Shown here piece after piece: positions 58,427 through 64,000 of a stretch of DNA of 64,000 bases. Below the pieces are notes generated by a model. The model searched no databases and had not been told where the DNA came from. It worked only from the letters and a program-made list of their open reading frames with translations. The stretch covers positions 1 to 64,000 of the forward strand of contig PGTK01000009.1 of assembly GCA_002794705.1 (NCBI GenBank), given 5' to 3'. Position numbers and translations under genes: made by a program. Every line of letters starts with the position of its first letter. Within the stretch, counting starts at the first letter, position 1. Source of the DNA: Candidatus Thermofonsia Clade 1 bacterium. Its GTDB lineage: Bacteria; Chloroflexota; Anaerolineae; Aggregatilineales; UBA2796.

Positions 58427-59133
58427 GCAGCGCACTAGAAAAGCTACGCCGCCACGATCTGCGCACGCCCATTCGCCCTGAGGATACTGCCAAGCTGGAG
58501 ATGGGCGATGTGGTCTACTTGAGCGGCACGATCTTCACAGGGCGCGAGGGCTTCTATCGCCGCCTGCTGGATGAGGGACATCCCTTGCCGCAAGGCGTGG
58601 ATATCTCACAGATCAACGTCAATTTTCATTCGTCCCCGGCAGTTGAAGAGATTCGTCCGCCCTCAGCAGATGGGAGCGACCCCGGCGAGTATCGGATCAG
58701 CGCCACTACTGGCACTGCCTCGTTCCGCTTTGCCAAATGGATGCCGCGCCTGCTGGGCGAGTTCGGCGTCAAGTGCATTATCGGCAAGAGCGGCTTGTCA
58801 TCAGAGATTTACAAGGCGCATTTTGTGCCAAACGGCGCGACATACCTGCTCTTGATGGGCTACGGATTAGGTGCGATGTACGGGCAGGCGATTCGGCGCG
58901 TGCGGCAAGTCGTTTGGCGCGAGGAACTCGGTTTGGCGCAGGCCATGTGGATACTGGAGATCGAGAATTTCGGTCCGCTGATTGTAGACTGCGATCATCA
59001 GGGCAACTCGCTCTTCGAAAAGCTGAATAAGCAGGTAGATGAGCGCCTTGCAGCCGCCTATGAGGGTCTGCCTGAGCTGACGCTGAAGCGTCTGGGCGAA
59101 GTGACGCGCTACGAGGATGAAGTGCTGAGCTGA
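58423..59133 (+). CDS. Fumarase class I beta-domain / tartrate dehydratase beta subunit-like
   Basis: The 236-residue protein matches the C-terminal (beta) half of class I fumarases and TtdB: MGDVVYLSGTIFTGREGFYRRLLDEG, ATTGTASFRFAKWMPRLLGEFG, IIGKSGLSSE. The family catalyses reversible hydration of fumarate or similar hydroxyacids and needs the Fe-S alpha subunit, which is not in this window. The upstream membrane microprotein is translationally coupled. Followed by ftsZ with its own promoter. Confidence 0.82.
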   Translation: MSSALEKLRRHDLRTPIRPEDTAKLEMGDVVYLSGTIFTGREGFYRRLLDEGHPLPQGVDISQINVNFHSSPAVEEIRPPSADGSDPGEYRISATTGTASFRFAKWMPRLLGEFGVKCIIGKSGLSSEIYKAHFVPNGATYLLLMGYGLGAMYGQAIRRVRQVVWREELGLAQAMWILEIENFGPLIVDCDHQGNSLFEKLNKQVDERLAAAYEGLPELTLKRLGEVTRYEDEVLS

Positions 59134-59195
59134 GAGGGCGCGTCTTGCCTTAATTGCCATTGCAGAGCCTCTAAGCGGCTCAAAATGACCTTTGG

Positions 59196-59224
59196 TTTGT
59201 TTGCGAGACGAGTCACGCTATAAT
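59196..59224 (+). promoter_or_regulatory. Promoter of ftsZ
   Basis: TTTGTT (59196-59201, 17-bp spacer) or TTGTTT (59197-59202, 16-bp) with perfect TATAAT at 59219-59224, 63 bases before the ATG. Confidence 0.55.
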
Positions 59225-59286
59225 GGCGGCTTGAAACGTTGCTATGGTAGGGCCTGCAGCAGCCGAATTTTTGAGGAGCGCGCATT

Positions 59287-60546
59287 ATGACTGATGGAAT
59301 GGTAAGCGATATGAATTTTGCCATGATCAAAGTGGTTGGCGTAGGCGGAGGGGGGAGCAACGCCGTCAACCGCATGATCGAAGAGGGCTTGGGCGGCGTG
59401 GAGTTCATCGCCGTGAACACGGATAGTCAAGCGCTAACGCTCTCGAATGCGCGCACCAAAGTGCGCATTGGCGAGAAACTCACACGCGGCTTGGGCGCAG
59501 GCGGCAACCCTGAGATCGGGCGCAAGGCGGCTGAAGAGAGCGCCGACGAACTCTATGAGGTGCTGCGCGGCGCCGATATGGTCTTTATTACAAGCGGCAT
59601 GGGCGGCGGCACTGGCACGGGCGCGGCGCCGGTCATCGCTCAAATTGCTAAAGAGCTGGGCGCGCTGACCATTGGCGTGGTCACCAAGCCGTTCAGCTTT
59701 GAGGGCGCACGCCGCATCAGCACAGCCGAAATGGGCATTGAGGAACTCAAAAGCCGCGTGGATACCTTGATCGTCATCCCCAATGATCGCTTGCTGCAAA
59801 TCATGGATAAGAAAACGCCGCTGAACGCCGCCTTCCGCATTGCCGATGACGTGCTGCGGCAAGGTATTCAGGGCATTTCAGAGGTGATCACAGTGCCGGG
59901 ACTGATCAACCTCGATTTTGCCGATGTGCGCGCCATCATGAGCGAGGGCGGCGCCGCGCTGATGGCAGTCGGCACGGCAAGCGGCGATGATCGAGCGCGC
60001 AAAGCGGCTGAGATGGCGGTCAGCAGCAATTTGCTGGATGTGACCATTGACGGCGCACGCGGCATTCTCTTCAATGTGACGGGCGGACCGGATATGAGCC
60101 TGTTTGAAGTCAATGAGGCAGCTGCGATCATCAAAGAGACAGCACATCCTGAGGTGCAGCTGATCTTCGGCGCCGTGATTGATGAAAACATGCGCGATCA
60201 AATTCGCATAACTGTGATCGCCACGGGCTTTGAGCGTCCCTCTTCGCTCAGCTCACGACCAGCTGCCAAGCCCTCAGCCACTGATTGGCGCGCCCAAGCC
60301 GCTGCAGCCCGCCAAGCAGCACAGTCACACCCGCCGCAGCAAACACAACGTCAACACGCGCCTATCCCGCCTGCTGAGCCACGCGAAAGCCGTGAGACGC
60401 GCCATACGCCGCCGTCTGCTCCGTCCACACCGCCGCCTCAAGCAACCGCGCCCTCACAGCCTGCCTCGCAGCCGCCCGCGAGCAATCCGCCGAACACTTA
60501 CTCTAGCGACGATCTGGACATCCCGACCTTCCTACGCCGCCGCTAG
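59287..60546 (+). CDS. ftsZ: Cell division protein FtsZ
   Basis: The 419-residue tubulin-like GTPase carries the start of the GTP site, [14 protein letters not shown], the tubulin signature [10 protein letters not shown], and [12 protein letters not shown] long Pro/Gln/Ser-rich linker (about 330-405) leads to the conserved C-terminal peptide [12 protein letters not shown] that binds membrane anchors. Alternative in-frame starts lie at Met5 and Met9. It stands alone here, away from a dcw cluster, with its own promoter and terminator. Confidence 0.97.
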   Translation: MTDGMVSDMNFAMIKVVGVGGGGSNAVNRMIEEGLGGVEFIAVNTDSQALTLSNARTKVRIGEKLTRGLGAGGNPEIGRKAAEESADELYEVLRGADMVFITSGMGGGTGTGAAPVIAQIAKELGALTIGVVTKPFSFEGARRISTAEMGIEELKSRVDTLIVIPNDRLLQIMDKKTPLNAAFRIADDVLRQGIQGISEVITVPGLINLDFADVRAIMSEGGAALMAVGTASGDDRARKAAEMAVSSNLLDVTIDGARGILFNVTGGPDMSLFEVNEAAAIIKETAHPEVQLIFGAVIDENMRDQIRITVIATGFERPSSLSSRPAAKPSATDWRAQAAAARQAAQSHPPQQTQRQHAPIPPAEPRESRETRHTPPSAPSTPPPQATAPSQPASQPPASNPPNTYSSDDLDIPTFLRRR

Positions 60547-60563
60547 AGCGACACGCTCCGCTC

Positions 60564-60598
60564 AACAGCCATTCTGGAGTCAGAATGGCTGTTTTTTG
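60564..60598 (+). terminator. Terminator of ftsZ
   Basis: ACAGCCATTCTG and CAGAATGGCTGT form a perfect 12-bp stem with a GAGT loop, followed by TTTTT. Confidence 0.93.
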
Positions 60599-60606
60599 TG
60601 CAACTG

Positions 60607-61662
60607 CTAAGACGGCTCAGTCAGCACAGGCACATTGAGCAACTCCGCTAGGCGATCCTTAAAAGAGGGATAGAGGACGCCGCGCTCAGTCACAATGCCG
60701 CCCAGATAGCGCTGTGGCACCACATCATAGGCAGGGTTGCGCACAGGATAGCCCTCAGGGAAGAGCGACGTGCCAAACGGCGCGTATACCTCACGCGAAT
60801 CGCGCACTCCCTGAGGCAACTGATCGCCGTTAAGCGCCTGTGGATCAACACTGCTAAGCGGCGCCGCCGCGTAAAACGGTACGCGGTTATCGCGCGCCAA
60901 GACCGCTAACGAATAAGCGCCAATACAGGCAGTGAAATCGCCATTTGCCGCAAGGCGCGAGGCGCCAATCAGCACCAGCTTCACCTCACTGCGCCGCATG
61001 TAATAGCCCGCTGCACTATCAGGGATGATCTCAAAAGGAATGCCCGCCTCATGTAGCTCCCACGCCGCCAAATTGGCGCCCTCCAGCAAGGGACGGCTCT
61101 CAGGTACTAGGACGTGAAAGCGGCGTCCGAGCGCGTGAGACGTGCGCAAAATGCCCAGCGATGTGCCATAAGCGACCGCGTTCAAGCCGCCGCCGCTGCC
61201 GTGATGCAAGATCGTATCGCCATTGCGGATCAGCGCAGCGCCATGTTTGCCGATTCTCTGGCAAGCTGCATGATCCTCAGCGGCGATCTGCTGTGCCTCC
61301 GCTAAGAGCGCAAACTTGATCTCGCGCACATTACCTAGAGTCTCATCGCGGGCGCGGCGCTGCATCCGCGCTAGGTAAAGCGTCAAGTGGCGCGAGGTCG
61401 CGTCGGCTTTCTGCAAAATGACCGCTGCAACGTCCAAATACTCAAGCAGACCGCCAATATCCAGTGGCGTGGCTTGCTGTGCCGCCAATGCCATGCCGAA
61501 AGCGCCTGCCACGCCGATAGCCTGCGCCCCGCGCACAGCGCCCTCGCTGATGGCTTGTGCCACCTCGCGGTAATCGCCCAGCTCCAAATAGGCGACCGTC
61601 CAAGGCAGGCGACGTTGATCGATCAGACGTACGCGCCCTTCATGCCATTCCACTGTGCGCAT
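60607..61662 (-). CDS. MtnA/eIF2B-like isomerase homologue lacking catalytic Cys and Asp
   Basis: The 351-residue protein has the full S-methyl-5-thioribose-1-phosphate isomerase frame: VRGAQAIGVAGAFG, PESRPLLEGANLAAWEL, VPFYAAAPLSSVD, NPAYDVVP. In MtnA the catalytic Cys sits in ILTHCNxG and the Asp in VIGADRIAANGD. Here these read ILHHGSGG (Gly155 for Cys) and LIGASRLAANGD (Ser235 for Asp). So it is unlikely to be a normal MtnA; other options are a ribose-1,5-bisphosphate isomerase-like or binding role. It lies 19 bases after aspartate kinase, on the same strand. Confidence 0.8.
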   Translation of the reverse strand: MRTVEWHEGRVRLIDQRRLPWTVAYLELGDYREVAQAISEGAVRGAQAIGVAGAFGMALAAQQATPLDIGGLLEYLDVAAVILQKADATSRHLTLYLARMQRRARDETLGNVREIKFALLAEAQQIAAEDHAACQRIGKHGAALIRNGDTILHHGSGGGLNAVAYGTSLGILRTSHALGRRFHVLVPESRPLLEGANLAAWELHEAGIPFEIIPDSAAGYYMRRSEVKLVLIGASRLAANGDFTACIGAYSLAVLARDNRVPFYAAAPLSSVDPQALNGDQLPQGVRDSREVYAPFGTSLFPEGYPVRNPAYDVVPQRYLGGIVTERGVLYPSFKDRLAELLNVPVLTEPS

Positions 61663-61681
61663 GGCGACTTAGCTCCTCAGC

Positions 61682-63094
61682 TCACGTCTCATGGTTGACA
61701 ATCAGTTCGTGGATGGCGCGCACTGCCTCTGTAGCCTCCTCTGCGCGCACCACCAGCGAGATGCTGTACTCACTTGAGCCTTGCGCAATGACCAAGATGT
61801 TGATCGAACGCGAGGCTAGAGCGCCCGTGACCCGTGCCGCGACGCCGGGCGTGCCGCGCATACCTGCACCAACCGCTGTGACGATCACAATATCCTCACG
61901 CGCCCAAACGCGATCCACGTCGCGGCGCTCCAGCTCAGGGCGCAATTCTTTGCGAATGGCGTCCAGCACTTGAGTGGTGCGGTCGCTTGGCACAATGAAG
62001 CAGAAACTCTGCTCAGAAGAGGCTTGTGAGATAAGCAAAATGCTCACACCGATGCGCGCCACTGCCATGAAGGTGCGCCCTGCCACGCCCGGCACACCGA
62101 CCATGCCGCGCCCTTCAACCGAGATCAGGCTGACATCGCGGATGAGCGTGATCGCCTTCACAGCGCCTGGCGTGATCTCTGCTTGCGGCTGAATCAGCGT
62201 GCCGGGGTCTGTGGGATTGAAGGTGTTGCGCACGCGCACGGGCGCCTCGCGGTCAATCATCGGCTGCACGGTCTTGGGATGCAGCACCTTAGCGCCAAAG
62301 TAGGCAAGTTCGCCTACCTCGCCATAGCTCAAGGTACGAATCACACGCGCCGTCGGCACAATGCGCGGGTCCGTGGTCATAATACCGTCTACATCGGTAT
62401 AAATCCAGAGATGATCGGTCTCAACGGCGGCGCCGAGAATCGCAGCGCTGAAATCGCTGGCGCCGCGCCCCAGTGTGGTGATGATTCCATCGCGTGTGGC
62501 GCCAATGTAGCCCGTCACAATTGGCAGAGAGCCGCTCTCAAGATACGGCACAAGGAACTGCTTGACGCGCTGACGGGTCTCATCCATTAGCGGCGCGGCA
62601 TCCTGAAAATTATCATCCGTGACGATCAAAGTGCTGGCATCAATCGCAATGGCGGCATTGCCCAGATCGCGCAAGTGAGCGGCGAGGAGCCGTGCGCTGA
62701 AGCGCTCGCCAAAGCTCATGATCAAGTCCATGCCGCGTGGCGTGATCTCGCGCAGCACGGCAATGCTGTGACACATGGCGTTGAGCGTATCCAGCATGGT
62801 GTCCAGCTCATCAAACAGGCTCTGCTTGATCATTTCGTCGTTAACGAGCTGTTCAGCCGTCTCGCGGTGGCGCTGCCGTAGCTCCGCTACAATGCTATAG
62901 TGCGCTGATTCATCACCTGTAGCCGCACTGCGCGCCGCCTCTTTGAGTTTATCGGTCACGCCGCTCATGGCAGAGACGACGGTCAGAATGCGATGTCCTT
63001 GGCGTTGATGATCGAGGATGATGCGCGCTACCTGCGCAATGGTATCGTGATTGCCCATGGAGGTGCCGCCAAATTTCATAGTGATGAGGCTCAT
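61682..63094 (-). CDS. lysC: Aspartate kinase
   Basis: The 470-residue monofunctional aspartokinase phosphorylates aspartate for lysine, threonine and methionine synthesis. N-terminal MKFGGTSMGNHDTI and FGERFSARLLAAHL; TLGRGASDFSAAILG; IYTDVDGIMTTDPR. Two ACT domains near the C-terminus (VSLISVEGRGMVGVPGVAGRTF; VIVTAVGAGMRGTPGVAARV) imply allosteric control by amino acids. The length fits single-domain kinases with no dehydrogenase. First gene of an operon with the MtnA-like gene. Its promoter carries copy B of the shared element. The symbol is the usual one; paralogue identity (lysC or thrA-type) is not known. Confidence 0.93.
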   Translation of the reverse strand: MSLITMKFGGTSMGNHDTIAQVARIILDHQRQGHRILTVVSAMSGVTDKLKEAARSAATGDESAHYSIVAELRQRHRETAEQLVNDEMIKQSLFDELDTMLDTLNAMCHSIAVLREITPRGMDLIMSFGERFSARLLAAHLRDLGNAAIAIDASTLIVTDDNFQDAAPLMDETRQRVKQFLVPYLESGSLPIVTGYIGATRDGIITTLGRGASDFSAAILGAAVETDHLWIYTDVDGIMTTDPRIVPTARVIRTLSYGEVGELAYFGAKVLHPKTVQPMIDREAPVRVRNTFNPTDPGTLIQPQAEITPGAVKAITLIRDVSLISVEGRGMVGVPGVAGRTFMAVARIGVSILLISQASSEQSFCFIVPSDRTTQVLDAIRKELRPELERRDVDRVWAREDIVIVTAVGAGMRGTPGVAARVTGALASRSINILVIAQGSSEYSISLVVRAEEATEAVRAIHELIVNHET

Positions 63095-63144
63095 AATGTG
63101 CTTTTGCTGCCTGTGAAGTGACTTGAGACTTGCGCAATATAGCT

Positions 63145-63179
63145 TGATTCGATATCAAATCGGGCGGTCTGTCAAGTCA
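63145..63179 (-). promoter_or_regulatory. Shared promoter element, copy B
   Basis: Minus strand: TGACTTGAC, 10 variable bases, ATTTGATATC, one base, AATCA. It contains perfect -35 TTGACA and, 17 bp on, TCGAAT, with a TTGAT-N5-ATCAA dyad over the -10 region. It is 51 bases from the aspartate kinase start. Partner of copy A (15607-15641). Confidence 0.6.
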
Positions 63180-63311
63180 GCTATCCAACTGGCTGTGTGA
63201 ACTTTTTACGGAGGTCAGGGCAGTTGCCAAGCGCACGAGCTTAAGCTATACTGGCAGGGAAAAATCGCTAGGTGGCACACAGGTAGACCTGAGAGTGGCG
63301 CTGAGGAAACT

Positions 63312-63599
63312 ATGAAGCTGAGCCGCGAAGAAGTGATGCAGATCGCTGAACTAGCCAAGCTGAGCCTGACTGAGGGCGAAATTGCCGCTTACGCTGAGCA
63401 ACTTTCAGCGGTCTTAGAGTATGCCTCGCGCCTTGAGCAACTGGATACTGCTGACATCCCGCCTACGGCGAACGTCCTGCCTTTGCAGAATGTGATGCGC
63501 GAGGACGTGGTGCGCCCCTCGCTACCGCGTGAGCAAGCGCTCGCCAATGCGGCGGATGCCATTGAAGGGCAGTTCCGCGTTGATGCCGTGCTAGAGTAG
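63312..63599 (+). CDS. gatC: Asp/Glu-tRNA amidotransferase subunit C
   Basis: The 95-residue GatC wraps around GatA and supports the amidotransferase that makes Gln-tRNA and Asn-tRNA. It starts [23 protein letters not shown], the standard N-terminus, and has the [20 protein letters not shown] segment with DVVRPSL. Usually followed by gatA; here a response regulator follows, so gatA must be elsewhere. Confidence 0.95.
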   Translation: MKLSREEVMQIAELAKLSLTEGEIAAYAEQLSAVLEYASRLEQLDTADIPPTANVLPLQNVMREDVVRPSLPREQALANAADAIEGQFRVDAVLE

Positions 63600-63617
63600 C
63601 TTTTGCAATGGGGTCAC

Positions 63618-64000
63618 ATGCTTAAAAAACGCTTATTGCTCATTGAAGATGACTTCGACGTGGCGGAGATGTTGCAAGTCTACTTCACGGCACAAGGCTA
63701 TGAGATATTCAGCGCGCCGAACGGCAAAGAGGGCATTGCCACAGCGCGGGCAAAATTGCCCAACTTGATTCTGCTGGATGTAATGCTACCTGACATAGAC
63801 GGCTTTGATGTCTGCCGCAGCTTGCGCACTACGCCCCTGACCAAATACATCCCGATCATCTTCCTGACTCAGCGGGATCGGCGCGCTGATAAGGTGGCAG
63901 GGCTGGAGCTGGGCGCGGATGATTACATAACCAAGCCGTTTGATATTGAAGAGCTGCGGCTGCGCGTGCAAGGCTCGCTGCGGCGCGCCAGCCGTGAGGC
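63618..64000 (+). CDS. Response regulator receiver domain (partial, runs off right edge)
   Basis: ATG 63618 starts MLKKRLLLIEDDFDVAEMLQ. Acceptor Asp54 is in LILLDVMLPDIDG, Thr in IIFLTQRD, and Lys in ITKPFDIEELRLRVQGSLRR. The receiver is complete (about 120 residues); the output domain, if any, lies beyond the window. It starts 18 bases after gatC. Confidence 0.9.
   Translation, partial: MLKKRLLLIEDDFDVAEMLQVYFTAQGYEIFSAPNGKEGIATARAKLPNLILLDVMLPDIDGFDVCRSLRTTPLTKYIPIIFLTQRDRRADKVAGLELGADDYITKPFDIEELRLRVQGSLRRASRE

Overview
The window is chromosomal DNA from a moderately GC-rich bacterium. The most likely source is a member of the Chloroflexota (Anaerolineae-like). This is inferred from the overall gene repertoire: a WXG100/EccC secretion pair in a bacterium with a hrcA-grpE-dnaK heat-shock block, DppB/C permeases carrying a Ca-loop-like insertion, and many TPR/STAND, GAF and receiver proteins. 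There is no rRNA to prove it. I saw no tRNA, rRNA, CRISPR array, insertion sequence or prophage. Coding density is high, and most genes sit in short operons or convergent pairs that touch or overlap.

Layout. 1-7.8 kb is a defence-type region: a TIR-STAND-TPR protein that runs off the left edge (minus strand), then a decaying two-gene cassette on the plus strand. The cassette is a DUF1156 adenine-specific DNA methyltransferase with an in-frame nonsense codon, and a DUF499 ATPase with a large internal deletion and frameshift. 7.9-10.2 kb holds an MBOAT acyltransferase and an SGNH-hydrolase-like partner. 10.3-15.6 kb holds gyrA (with a GAAC-N4-GTTC box on its promoter), rsmG, a TPR protein and an unknown protein. 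15.8-18.2 kb is a polysaccharide block (Wzz-like, CpsD-like, long-form RmlA-like). 18.4-22.5 kb is grpE-dnaK, convergent hrcA and divergent trxA. 22.6-29.3 kb holds a zinc alcohol dehydrogenase, a GAF/PAS histidine kinase, a zinc-ribbon protein, sucCD, an OmpR-type regulator and a beta-carbonic anhydrase. 29.4-33.9 kb is a minimal type VII-like operon (WXG100 plus a three-ATPase EccC). 33.9-36.4 kb has two solute-binding proteins, then uvrA.

39.6-44.4 kb is central carbon metabolism (pckA, a phosphoglycerate-mutase-like phosphatase, gap, pgk). 44.9-49.3 kb holds a Bax-inhibitor-1 protein behind a dyad-flanked promoter, a methyltransferase, gamma-glutamyltransferase and hppD. 49.7-53.5 kb has DppB/DppC permeases and a GH63/MGH-like glycosidase. 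53.5-58.2 kb has an S41 protease, a lone receiver protein, a transaldolase/FSA-like aldolase and MgtC. 58.3-60.6 kb has a 38-residue membrane microprotein coupled to a lone fumarase-beta-type subunit, then ftsZ. 60.6-64 kb has an MtnA-like protein lacking both catalytic residues, aspartate kinase, gatC and a truncated response regulator.

The most interesting signals are: the eroding DUF1156/DUF499 cassette beside an intact TIR-STAND gene; the MtnA homologue without its catalytic Cys and Asp; two copies of one 35-bp promoter element, before the unknown gene at 15.6 kb and before aspartate kinase at 63.1 kb; the LexA-type box over the gyrA start site; the operator-like inverted repeat around the Bax-inhibitor promoter; and the Ca-loop-like insertion in the DppB permease. 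All functional calls rest on reading motifs by eye; no database search was run.
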